Assembly (NCBI GenBank): GCA_963682175.1
Contig: OY821777.1
Span: 1,071,501 to 1,135,500, forward strand
Reading direction: 5' to 3'
Source of the DNA: Triglochin maritima
Taxonomy: Eukaryota > Streptophyta > Magnoliopsida > Alismatales > Juncaginaceae
Length of the DNA stretch: 64,000 nucleotides
The notes beneath the pieces are model-generated. The model ran no database searches, had not been told where the DNA came from, and saw nothing but the letters and a program-made list of their open reading frames with translations. The number at the start of each line of letters is the position of its first letter. Position 1 is the stretch's first letter. Shown here in pieces: positions 34,707-47,300 of this stretch. Position numbers and translations under genes: made by a program.

Positions 34707-36532
34707 TGTAACGTCCCGAAACAACGGAAGAATTTTTTTCAAATTTGAAACATAAACATACGACCGTCAACGGTCAACAAGGGCACGCTACTGGAAAAGT
34801 CAACAGAATATATATATATAATATCTCCACGTGGAAGTCATAATACAGAGTGTCAAAAAGAGTGATTACATGTCTAATACATAACTACAGTAATCACTAC
34901 CTCTACAAAAGATGAAGCGACAGGACCCGATCCCGGAGGCACTCCCCTCGGTCACCACCAACCTAAGACCGCCTGCTCCCTGAAAATGAAACATAAAATC
35001 TGCCTGAGTTCCCGAAAGGAACCCCGTATGCCAACATCTCCTACACATACAGAAATACAGATGAAAAAGCCAAGGATGCACATGCTATGCAATCCGCCTC
35101 GGGCCCAATGAATGCCCTAACCGTCACGGACCATCTCCCAGCCGCACACAGGGGCATGGGAAACATCCCCACCCTGCCAATCCAGGCCAACAAGAGGGGG
35201 GTCGCCGCGCTCATCTCCCAGCCGCACACAGGGGCAATAGGGAGGCATCCCCCTGCCAATCCAGGCCAACAAGAGGAGGTCTCGGCTTTCCTCCACAGGG
35301 AAAGTGCATCCCCTTCCCCCACCAGGGAAGAAGGCATCTACCACCCACACAGGCATGGCAGGCATCCCTCTCTGCCGCACCGGCATTCACAAGGGGTCCA
35401 ACAGAAATACGCTCTCGTCGTAGGTGAAATCCGTAGCTCCGAGGTCCGGTGATCGACCGTGGGCTCAGCAGCCGGTAGTCGCCTCTGCTCGACGTCACGT
35501 ATGTGGATAAATCCACCAAGGAAAGATAATTCGACCCACCAGTCGAACAAGGTCAAATCTAGCGGTCGACCGTTTGGAAGGTCTACGTTATACGTTTTAT
35601 ATACATATATATCCTGTCGGTCGAACCAGGGTCTGTTCAGCCGATAAGGAAAACTGCATGAATCCTGCCCACTGCATTCGGTAGACCGAAACTCTTTCGG
35701 TCAACCGGATCAACAGGCACTTCACTACAGGAAAACTGCACGCGGTCGGTCGACCGGATCCAGAGCGGTCGACCGTTTAGATGGTCAACGCTCTTGACCG
35801 ACTTTGCGCAGTTCGGTCGACCGAGACACACACTCGGTCGGCCGAAGGTCTGTCTACCCTATCTACTGGGATCGGTCGACCGAACAACTATCGGTCGACC
35901 GGACTAATATAACCCTTATAAAATATTCCCGCTAAAATTTGGCATAAACGGTCGACCGTCACACAGACGTCGTTCGGCCGTTTTCGGGCAGCAAGTTATT
36001 TTTATTAAATAGCGGTCGACCGAACCTCACACGGTCGACCGAAACACTACAATATCGCCACTGAACATGCATCATTTAGACGTTGTTCGGTCGACCGAGA
36101 CACACAACGGTCGACCGAACAAGTCGTCTTCAACCTTGGTTCAGTGGGGTTTTCGCCGGGGAAACGACACCAACGCCGCCCCCTACACTCCCACACCACT
36201 TGGGGAGTTACTATGAAGACTTGGCATACCTTTCACCGCGAAGAAGACGTGTGCGGCGAGCTCCTCCTCCTCCGACGTCGCTTCTAGCTCCTTCTCTTTC
36301 TTCCCTCCGTTCCCGGCGCTCCTTCCTCGTCCTCTGGTCGCCGGAATGCAAGAAGATGGGTGAGTTTTGGGGTGGAAACGAAATGGCAACCAAAGAGTAA
36401 AAAAGAGGTGAGATTTTGGTTTATATAAACAAACCCTAACCTAACCCACACCCTCACCATACCTTCAACCATACACACAACACTCCACCCATACCTCCCT
36501 CACCCTCACTCTCTCTCTCACACGTCTTTACA
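34707..36532 (-). repeat. 5' LTR of retrotransposon 1
   Basis: The same length as the partner LTR (1826 bp), with only scattered substitutions and small compensating indels. Transcription toward gag-pol would start here on the minus strand. Confidence 0.95.
35594..35603 (-). promoter_or_regulatory. Putative TATA box of retrotransposon 1
   Basis: The minus strand reads TATATAAAAC within the 5' LTR. About 930 bp of U3 lies upstream (toward 36532). The palindrome array at 35690-36120 sits in that U3, and one further palindrome about 30 bp downstream falls near the expected start site. Confidence 0.45.
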
Positions 36533-36537
36533 GGATG
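36533..36537. repeat. Target site duplication (right) of retrotransposon 1
   Basis: GGATG repeats the five bases at 28269-28273. Confidence 0.9.
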
Positions 36538-37687
36538 AGATTAAGATTAAGGAATGTTTTTGTTAGGGTTAAGTTGTTCTATGGTTGGGTATGAGGTCAT
36601 AATTTTGTTGTTGTTACATCTTTTGTAATGTAAATTTTCACAGGAATCTTGGTATTATCCTTTTCTACCAATTATTAAAGATTATATGATAAAATTTCGA
36701 ACTTATTGCATTTCGTAAGGTTTGGGTCACTCCATCTTGCAATTTGAGATTGATCCTGCACATTTTTTCCTGAAGTTCGAAATGTCAAATCTGATTGTAG
36801 GATTTCCTTGAAGTTCCCAAATCCTTGCTAGAAGTCAAGCCCTTTGAGAAACCCATGGGACGAGAAATCTGTCGGCCCGCGGCTCAGAACAATAGCATCA
36901 TATTTGCGTTCTTCGCCAAGAATAAGTATCAAAAGCAGAAGAAAACTTATGTGTAGTGACAGTCCTACATGAAGTTGTGATATATGTTTTCATGTTTATT
37001 TTCTTGATGCGGTGATGATTCTATTGAACTGTGCATACTTGAGCCTTCTGTTGTCTAAATATCCTACTTTTTTCTTATGTTGTATATCATAAGTTAATCA
37101 AATGAAATGTTATATAAATTACCTTATCAGTTTTGTGTTCCAGTTAAGCTGAAGGTGAAAATAAAAGCTACTTTTAGCAGCTTCCTAAGGAAATTTACAT
37201 CAACCAAGTGGTAATTATTAATTATCACATGTGATAACAGGAGGAGTGTGTTGTCGTTAGACCACCATTAACCGTGTTTGGGCAGTTCCCGGGCATCCGG
37301 TTTTCTCTCTCAGTCATTTGGTATCTCGAATGTGGATAAACTAGTCTTACAAATTATGATTACTATCCTATCAACAATGTTAGTCTTACAAAAACTTTTG
37401 CAATTGTTAATAATGTTGAGTATCTAAAATACTTGGTTTGAAGGATTTGTTTAATTTATTAACAATATATAACGGTTAACAATGACATTTTATCACAATA
37501 ACATTATATTACAGTTGTGAATGTAATATTGATGTTTAGACGAACTACATTATTTGAAACAAATGATTAAGACATCACTCACTTTTTACAAAACATTGCT
37601 AAACAACAATAAAATATATTATGGCTAAGGACGGCAAATTATTAGAAGAATATTTGTTACGACTTCGAATGATATATTGATTTGTAT

Positions 37688-37845
37688 AGGATCACGATTT
37701 TATCACGATACATGAGTTAGTCATCCATGTCTTTTTACGCATCACTAAAAATAATTTTATCTTGATTTTTATAGGATCACGATTTATTTTAACATGAGTT
37801 AGTCATCCATGTCTTTTTGCGCATCACTAAAAATAACTTTATCTT
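37688..37845. repeat. Tandem duplication of about 80 bp
   Basis: The segment ggatcacgatttta...catgagttagtcatccatgt...cgcatcactaaaaataa occurs twice in a row with few differences. Confidence 0.8.
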
Positions 37846-38429
37846 ACGTCTAACAAATTAATATTACAACATCTTGATATTACGTTATGTGAACGTAATA
37901 CCATTTTTATATTAAGTTTAAAAAAATTAATATTACAACATCATGTTTATATTACGGTTATTAACGTAATATTACTGTTAATAGAAACAGTGAATCAAGT
38001 TACATAACATGTACTCATTCACCATTGTGTTGGACAAAACCTAACATATTCAACAACAAAAAAACTTTATAGAATGTTTCTATAAAAAATCATATTAGTT
38101 TTACTAGAGTATGTATATCAAAAATTAAAAAATAAGAGCTTGTAATAGTTTTTTATTCTTCTTTACATGTATTATCTTGTCCATGTATATCAATCTCCTT
38201 TGCAAGTTTATTCCTTCCATTTACTTGTATTTTCAGTTGTAACCCTGCAAAATTCCAAAGACGACATAAGACAATTATCAAGTATAATGTTGGTTTCAGC
38301 TCACTTTTAACGTCGGGTATAAGCAAAAACTCTTTCGCATGCTTCTCATTCTGGTTGTCCAAATTATCCTAAATTGTGCACAATTAGGTGTTCAAAATTA
38401 TTGTTCCACATAATTGGACTATTTTACGG

Positions 38430-38920
38430 CTACAAATGTGATATTACGGTTTTAACATAATATTAATTTTGTTTCAACTAAATAGATACATATTAATGTA
38501 GTACACATTTTTTTCTGTTGAAAAGATTTTGAAAAGCGCAAAATGAAATTGATGTTCTGGAAACAATATTACAATATTACACTGTCAAATCCACATAATT
38601 GCACAACATTACGGCTACCAATGAGATATTATGGTTACAAAACATAATAGTATTTTCATATTTACTAAATAGGTCAATATCTCAGTTATGAATGTGATGT
38701 TACAGTTTCAAACATAATTTTAATTTTGTTTCAACTAAATAGATACATGTTATTATAGTACACATTTATTGGCTGTTGAAAATGATTTGAAAAGTGATAA
38801 ATGAAATTGATGTCTTGGAAACAATATTACAATATTACAATGTCAAATCCACAGAATTGCACTATATTACGACTACCAATGAGATATTACGGTTTCAAAC
38901 ATAATATCACAGCTATCAAT
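38430..38920. repeat. Tandem duplication of about 250 bp
   Basis: Two adjacent copies share aattttgtttcaactaaata, gaaattgatgt.ttggaaaca and ctaccaatgagatatta. Divergence is moderate. Confidence 0.75.
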
Positions 38921-39730
38921 GTGATATTATGGTTTCAAAATTAATTAAAAATGCGACTTACTCGATTTTCTGGCAAGCTTTATAGTATTGTGGCGGACAT
39001 ACAAGAGGTTTGATTTTTTTCTACAATTTCCATAACTTGGATTTTTGCCCTCCGAAGTCAAATTGTAGTTCAACTGAATCAAGTCAAATTTAATGAAAAT
39101 TTTATTTCACCACTCAAAAAAAGGAAACTAAAAAAATGAGCACATCCAATAACAAACTAATCGGTTGTAATTAAACAAATCCAAATCAACTAATGTTTTC
39201 CAAACCAACAAATCGGAATAAAACTCAATGTTCTACTAAAAAAATCGAGAACCCAAATAAACCGCAAAATTAAAGATCCACGAAATGAAAAATTATTTCC
39301 CAAAAATATACTAAAACCAAACCAAACCGAAAACAACAGCAAAAAACTAACCGAATATATTAAGTTTTGAGAGGACCCGAACATTCCGGCATAGTGGATG
39401 ACAATGAGGGATGTTGGGGAGGTGAGGGTCGATGGGGATGGAAAAAAATCGTGGAGGGTTCGGATGGTGAAGATAAAGGGATGACAAAAATGAAAAGAAA
39501 AATAGTGGGTTTGGATGGTGAGGAGAAAGTGATGACAAAAATGGAAAGAGGAATAATGAGTTTGTTTTTAGTGACGTGTATTAAAGGGATGATGGATGAT
39601 TAGGAAGACTCTCAAATTTACTTTATTACTCTCACTAAAATTAAAGTACCACAATCTTTCAGATTGAGATGAATTGTTAGATTTTGAGGAGCTCATTTAA
39701 ACAAATGAGTCATGAGCTAATTCTATCATT

Positions 39731-39731
39731 A

Positions 39732-39796
<65 letters not shown>
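39731..39796. repeat. (CT)n(TA)n microsatellite
   Basis: A CT run followed by a TA run of over 40 bp. Confidence 0.95.
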
Positions 39797-39797
<1 letters not shown>

Positions 39798-40238
39798 CTC
39801 AAAAAAATTCAATAGAAACTAGTTATTTAAGAGGCACAATTGCACTTACTCAAATGAGCTCAATGTCTTGTTCTTCAAATGAGCTCACAAATTTTTTACT
39901 CGTATTCTTTTTTCACTGAGTGGTGTTCAATTGTTATATTGTTAAGGGTAAAATACGTATGAAGAATCGGATACCAAGTTACCAACCCAAGTCTAACCAG
40001 ATAAATTATTATGCTAATAATTTGTCAAACACAATAGTCTCAATAGAGCGAGTCTTAATGATGCTGTTGTAATATTAGTTATTAATCAATACAAAACTCA
40101 CATTTATTTCTTTTATACTCTTTCTCTACTAGTTTCTTTTACTCAACAACAGATTGTCCACCTAAACTATGAGTCACATTCACTTAACCACCATGAATCA
40201 TAAGAGGAGATATTTACCCACATGAACATTTGGTTTTG

Positions 40239-40263
40239 TAAGAGCACCCTTAACGGGTGCTCT
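40239..40263. repeat. Short perfect palindrome at a GC-rich patch
   Basis: aagagcaccc and gggtgctctt are perfect 10-bp arms around ttaac. It opens a GC-rich stretch (ggtcaggtcccc, gggtcaggacccgacctggg) and resembles the end of a small DNA transposon. A partner end was not found. Confidence 0.5.
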
Positions 40264-42539
40264 TTGGGGTCAGGTCCCCTTCAGACCCGACCTCGATCCC
40301 TCTTAATGGGTGGTGGACCTAGGTCAGGACCCGACCTGGGGGCAGACCTGGGGTTGGTTAATTTTTTTGTTGTAATAAATGATTAAAAATTAGTTTTATA
40401 ATATGTTTAATAATTTTATTGATATATATATATATAATTAGAATTATGTTTTGAAAATTAAAACAAATAGTCAAATACCCTAAATTCTCTCCTTTCTATG
40501 TCATTTGCCATTTGGAGACTAATTTTCGGTAAAAAATGTAAAAAATAAAAACATATTTCCAGAAAAATATTGAAAAAAAGATTTAAAATGACTTTAAAAT
40601 AAATATATTAACTATTATCAATATTAAAAAAACTAGGTAAATTATTTAATTGATATGTATATTATTTTATATAATTAGAATTAATTTCTGAAAATTAAAA
40701 AATGAAAATAATTAATGAAAATTAATAAGATAAAGTCATTGAAAAAAAAAATTAATAGTTCGTGTATTTTTGTGGTAGAATAGAAAATGAGATAAAAAGA
40801 AATAATTTGGATGAGATAGAGTGTTGAAAGTGGAGTTGGGGTTAATGAGTGAAAATGTGTTGGTTAGGTTGTGGGTTGTATAGTGTTTTTTGCTGACACG
40901 GCGGAAGCAGAAATTAGGTTGGGGGAAGATTTTGGGTTGGGATTGTTGATGGCTAACAACCTAACACTTTACTTTCCTAAAATATTGTATTATTTTTTAT
41001 ATTTATTTCATCTTTTTATTGTTTTGAAAGATTACCCTTGACATTAAGTCATTAACTTTAAAACAAATCACAAAATACCAAGATACTTCTGATGGAAGAA
41101 CAAAAATATATCACTATACAAAAATATATATAGACATTAACTTTGTTGCATTAATTTTTTTATCACAAATATATACAAAATATATAATAATATATAAATA
41201 TATTATATAATGTAATATATATTATACAATGTGGTCGTAAAATAAAAATCCAATGTTCATTATTAATCATTCTACGCAACAACAAGTAATCCACTTTCCG
41301 GATTTTGACTTGATTATAATCACATGACAGCATATTAGTAACTTTAGTAATTTTCATTCAACCCCAATCTTACAAATATATTACTATTTATAAAATTTTA
41401 GTTTTTCTAACAATAACATGACAGTAATTTACTAAATGATTCTATAATAGTAGCATTTTTATTATTTTCAATGTAATTATTCAAAATTAACATAAACGAG
41501 AATAGACAGAGTATAACAAAACAAAGTTATCATGACAACTTAAGGGTCCAGTTTGAATTGCTTTTTCTCTAAATCTCAATTAATTTATATAAATTAACTA
41601 TGAGTTCAACATTTTTATTTATTATCAAGGGCTCTTCCCTTTAGTTGAATTATCATCCAAATAAGAATACCTGCTGAACAATGTAAGTCAGAGAAAAACC
41701 CTTGTTGTAAATCGAAGTCATAAGAGTTGCAGACAATGACTCCACAGTTTTAGACAAGCACAAATCTGAAGTCAAGCCAACCGCCAATTTCATTTCCTGA
41801 TAAAAAAAGTCTTACAAAGTTGCTGATAAAAAAAATGGCCAATGTATGAAGACCAATATGGGTGCCTAATTGTGCCTTTGTTCCTGCAAAAATTTAACTT
41901 GAAGAAAAATTCTTTTAGCCACCCCAAAGCATAATGTACAGGGATTTTGGAAATAAGTTGGACCATGTAACTTAATTTTGGAAATACTAAATAAGTGGTG
42001 GTTGAGCTTCCGTTTTTATCGGATGAGGTTCAAGTCGGTTTCTTTTTTGCGTTTATTTATCCATAAGAGTTATATTTTTCTTTTTTCCCCTTTATTTAAG
42101 TAAGCAAAATTTTATTATTTCATTTATAAATGTAAATTGTTATTTTAAAATAATATTTGGGGGGGGGGGGATTTTTATACATACTTTTATTTTATTTTAT
42201 TAAACAAAACATCATAAACAAAAGAATTTTTAATATTTATGTGGGATTAAATCAAAACCCTAACCCACTACTTGAACCAACTAGTGGAAAATACTATTAT
42301 TTTTTTCATGTTAAAAATCATGAAAAAAAACGATAGCAGTCTGCAGTCACGATGATTTTGAGGACCAAACAATTAATGATGAGACTCGTTTTAGTTTTTT
42401 TTCATGTTAAATAATAATTAAAAAATAAAAGCCGGTTGAGATCAATTTCACGGACCAAGCAACAAAAGATTAAGATTGATTTAATGGGCCAAAAATTAAT
42501 TGGAACCGTACTACTATATTATGATAGTTTTAGCTTTAT

Positions 42540-42645
42540 ATCAAACTTGGTTCAAATTTAATTAATATCAGATGCTATATTTGTGTTAAAGGTGCAAATG
42601 TAATTAATATCAGATGCTATATTTGTGTTAAAGGTGCAATATCAG
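42540..42645. repeat. Short tandem duplication
   Basis: The word taattaatatcagatgctat and its continuation atttgtgttaaaggtgcaa occurs twice in tandem. Confidence 0.85.
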
Positions 42646-44381
42646 ATGCAAATTTAATTAATATGATAGTTTTAGCTTTATATCAAATTTAGCAATATGA
42701 TACAGATACTACGCATATCTAAATCCAGTTTTTTCACACAATTAACATTAAGATTTAAGAAGAATCTTTGAAAACAATGCAAAAAATGAATATGTTAAAG
42801 AATAATACGTTATTGATGACGAGGGAGGTAAACTGTTACAGAACCAAAATTTTAGTTGTTAAAAGTGTCAGGTCTTGAGAGTCCGGGTCGTAGAATTGAG
42901 TTCATAGTTGAGGAATACAAAATGTAATTAGTACATAATTTTATGTATAATTATCTGAAATTGAGAACTTTAAATTTTGTAAACATTATAAAATCTAAAA
43001 TTGAGTAGAGATCATGACCATCCTAGGCCTCTTCACTTGGCAGATTGAAATTTTACAGAGTTTTATATAATTTAAAAAATAATGTGTGGAAAAGGTAATT
43101 AAATGCCAAAATTGCCAAAAACAAACAAAACAAATATATGACACATTTGCTAAATTTAAGATAAGATGAACAAAAGTAACTTTTTGTGTAAACATAAACA
43201 AAACAGCCAAAAAACTTTTATCCACTAATAAAACTTTCTTACAAGTGCCACTGTAGTTGTACTTGAATCTGACGATGTCTATTTGCATTGTGGTGATTCT
43301 TCTATAATACAAATAATGAAGTAAAACAATGCAATTGTGTGGAGCTAATTTTAGAATTATAAAATGTCTAAAACTAAAGAACTTCAATAGGAAATAAGAG
43401 ACAAAAATAATAATAAAGTTAACTAAGAATCTACCAACCTAATAAGCAACTTATGTCTGAAAATTATATTCCTTATAAATTCCTTATGTCCCAAATAGTA
43501 CCAGAAACTCACCCGTATGAACCTCTTCGATATGTAGGTGAGATCTACCAACTAAAAACTGCACGACAATAAACATTTTTAACCAAAAATTACCATATTC
43601 TAGTTACTTTTTAGTTTGCGAATAAGGTTCTTTTATGTGACCCATTGACATCTTTCATTGGTCTCTAGAATTTTTTTGGTGAAATTAGGTGCAAAGGACT
43701 TCGCTAAAACTAGGATTAACAGTTCGAGGAACACATTTGAATAAAAAAAAGGTTTAGAAAACGTAATCTAGAGCCAAAATTGAACCCAAAACAGTTTTAT
43801 GACACGTTTGCGCAAGGTAACAAACTTACATTGAGAACTCACCATCATCAACTATTCATATAAGATATCTAAGCATAACTAGTAAATCATTTTAAAACAC
43901 AAACATATATGACTATCCTAAATGAAATAAATATGAATAATAACAAGAATACCGAGAAATTCAATCACTTACGATTCAGTTCCTTACAAATCAAACAAAT
44001 CTGGAATAAAACATTCTAGCTAACAATCAACTGTTATCCCACCAATACAAGTATATTTACTTGATATTTCCAAGCATTCTTCAACAAATTCAATTATACA
44101 ACCGACAAAGAATGAGGGATTGACCAACATAGGATCAAAAAAGACAGATCCAGGTACAACCCCATAGTAAACAATGACAAAATAATCGTCAAACATCACT
44201 GGTATAGGAATCTCATATTTTGATCTTAAGATTAGAGTTCAGTAAACTATATATCAACTATCTCTATTGTCCAGATCCATCCTCTTTTTTTACCTCAAGA
44301 GGTGAGAAAGTTCATTCTTCTTGTTTCTCTGGCCTCAGAAGGAGAAGAAATCCTCATCGACTTAAAGCTATACAACCTCAG

Positions 44382-47300
44382 TCACAAGTCTGGGACCGTG
44401 AGGAAATAACTGGACATGGCTTTCCGAAAGCGTTTCTTGTAGATATCTGGCGACACAACTGTGGGACTTTCGTTCTTTGACCCTCCAAGAATACCAGAGC
44501 CCTTCACCCAAGTCTCAAGTTGTTTGTCCCACGTATACTGCCTCATGAAGTCAATAATACCAATGACAAGCTGCTTCCTTTGGTTATCAACTCCAACAAG
44601 CAAAGAGTAGTCCATGACATCAACAGACTGGAAGAAACACAACTAATATATCAATCATGCTCAATGATTGAACAAAAGACTGACAGTGATAATGTATTAA
44701 TCGCACAACAATTTTTCTTTATAAGCATGTCCTTACTGTGAGAGGGAGTAAACAAAAGACGATAAAAAAACAATTTCATGGTACATCTTGGTAACGAATC
44801 TGCAGAATGTAGAGAAATGAGTAATCTTCATGTAATGTTTCAAGTATAAACCTAGATTCATGCAACTAATCGAACACAACGATAACAGAATTTTTAATGT
44901 ACATCCCTGAGAAAATATATCGACAATTTATTTAATTTTAATGAATACTTGGACAAGAAAGTACCGCAAGGAAGGATGTATCGTTCCAAACAGCACGCTC
45001 CAATCTTCTTTTGGCCTTGCTCCCTAAAAATAATGGATTTGTTTGTAGCGTTTCTAACAGATTTAGGTCCAGCAAAACCTTGTTGCTTCCGTTGGTGTCA
45101 GGAACGTAACGGGAACGTAGAGATCCCTTGAGATCATACACCCTATACACGTTTCTGCCGAAAAATATATTTTCCATCACTACGAAATCCATTTTTTCTT
45201 CTCTTCCAACTTTTGAGTGCTTAACATTGACCTAGTGTAAACAAAAACGTGAATACGATAAGAACGTTGATATTAGAGCACAAGAATCATCTTTCAAAAT
45301 GAGATAGAAGAAAGACAACCTGATAAATGCCTAGAATTTTAGCGAGACAAGTAGGACTGCCAGATTCTATAGATTCTGTCAAATAGTCAAAGTACTGTGG
45401 AGCAAATTCTTCAAATGCATATAATTCAGTCTTAGTGACCTGTTTTATGATAAATCTGTCGTCTAACGTCTTTGCAAAGTAAGCATTGCTTTTACCACCT
45501 TGAGCACTCCACTTCCTACAACGGCTAAGAGAACCGATAAAGTTTACTTCCTTTGGGCAGCATTTCTTTCTAAGATCATAGAATAATCTTGCAAAGTAAC
45601 ATGTTACGGAGAACTTCACTTGATCAGTGGGAAAAGAAGACTCGTCATCAAATGAAAAGCGGAAATGGTGCTCCTTTTCATAAGGAAAACTTCCCCGTGA
45701 ACGTAGTGCCTCATCAAATCCATGCAACCTGGACTGATTATCCTCATCTTTACCGGAATTTGAATGTTGGGCTGAAACAGGGGATCCAATCTGTTTTCCC
45801 AAAGGATCGTCCTTGACCTTTTCACTTCCAGTCCATCCACTCTGCTGCTCCGACACAAGGGCCACGAAATCCGCATGCTCTTTCGAGGAGATGGCATAAG
45901 ACACTATGCTAGACAGTTCCTTGTCATGAACAGCAACAAAAATGTTGCTATAGACAGATTCCGGTAGCATAAGCCTTGCCCCATCACTCGCTATGTCAGG
46001 GGTTGACGAGATGAATGGTGGGGTGTGACCAAGAAGAAATTTCGGTGTTTGAGCATCACTGGGTGAACTTTGAGAATAAACTCTTCTAATGTTCGGGACG
46101 GAAGTCTTGTAAGTGGAGTCTGGGCCTTCACATGCATCAGAAGCATTTACAGTAGACGAAAGGCTGGAAGCAGGACACAATCTTTGAGTTCTCACTCGGC
46201 TTCTAAGAGCAGAGTCAAATGAATAAACACGAACCGGAGACATTAGCCTTTTGCAGTGCAAGTCATCCAATCTAAGTTCCGGGCCAATTGATATCTGGGT
46301 TTGTATAGATTGGCTGCTACCAGTCCAAGCCAAATCAATTGTGTCAGAAAGACTTGAGCCAGTTCGCTCTGGATTCTCCCCTGAGAGACTACCCTCTTCA
46401 AAATATTCACTGTCTTCCAAGGACTTCACATCATCATTTTCAATCAAACAATCCAAACTTTCTTCATGCGGAATTCCCGAACATCTTTCCAGCTTGGCGC
46501 CACCTGCTCGGCGCAAATCAATCTCCGATGAAGAAATCTTTTCCTTAAGCATCGAGTCTAGGAGGAAAATCCTATGATCCCATGTGTAAGAATCAATTAG
46601 GAGAGAACGTCTTATTCCATTCAGCTCCAATATACTCAATGCTTTCTCGTCTGTGTGCCAGTTCAACAAATGCAAATTCAATTTGATCTGCAAATGGAGA
46701 ACTGTTACATTTTCTTTTCCCCAAATGAAAGAAACAAAAGAGGAGTACGGGGAAGATCAAGCAAATGCATAATTGAAAAGGAGACGAGACAAATGCACCT
46801 GCTGACTGACACTTACATCGTATTCATTTCTTTCTCTTCTTAGCAGATCCTTAAGATCTATAATGTCTCTAAGAAGAGTTGCCCTCGTAGGTTCATATTC
46901 ATAGCTGGTAATTTTCTGCTCCATCGTATAAAGCAAATCAAACACCTCCATAAATAGAGTATCAATTTTACAAGAGACCTGTCAAATAAGAGATATTGCT
47001 ATGTAATACAAACTGTACAGAAGGCTTGCAATTCCAAAAAAAATAATTAATTTATTACCTCGGTTGCCTCTCTTCTGAGCCACTCCTGATTCTGTGATGA
47101 GAATTCCAGAGTCGATGGTGGTAAATGAACTAGGAGGATATCTACAGGAGAATAACGAAAACAAGCAACCATCCGCCCCAGCCTAACCCAAGCAAATCAG
47201 TAAAAATGCAAGTATTAGAAGAAATTCACAAGATGCGGCAGAAAGGCATAAAGTATTTTCCACAATATACTCACCCATAAAAGCGAAGGCAGTCCCTCTG

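Larger units (their letters stand above)
28274..36532 (-). mobile_element. Ty3/gypsy LTR retrotransposon 1 (complete, coding-defective)
   Basis: A complete element on the minus strand. It has LTRs of 1826 bp at 28274-30099 and 34707-36532, GGATG target duplications, a tRNA-iMet primer-binding site at 34692-34703, gag-pol between, and a purine tract at 30100-30112. The LTRs differ at roughly 15-20 positions (about 1%), so insertion is fairly recent. It interrupts the tetraspanin-like locus. A C-terminal chromodomain-like segment points to a chromovirus, probably the Tekay/Del clade. Confidence 0.95.
36538..44200. other. AT-rich intergenic region with small tandem duplications
   Basis: No gene recognised. 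The first few hundred bases continue the locus interrupted by the retrotransposon. 36780-36960 is GC-richer and might hold a remnant exon, but I could not assign it. Duplications lie at 37688-37845, 38430-38920 and 42540-42640. A G12 run lies at about 42159-42170. Confidence 0.5.

Noticed and set aside
36780..36960. Possible remnant exon of the tetraspanin-like gene
   Set aside because: Two frames look partly open, but neither matched a segment I could recognise, so it is not listed as a gene.
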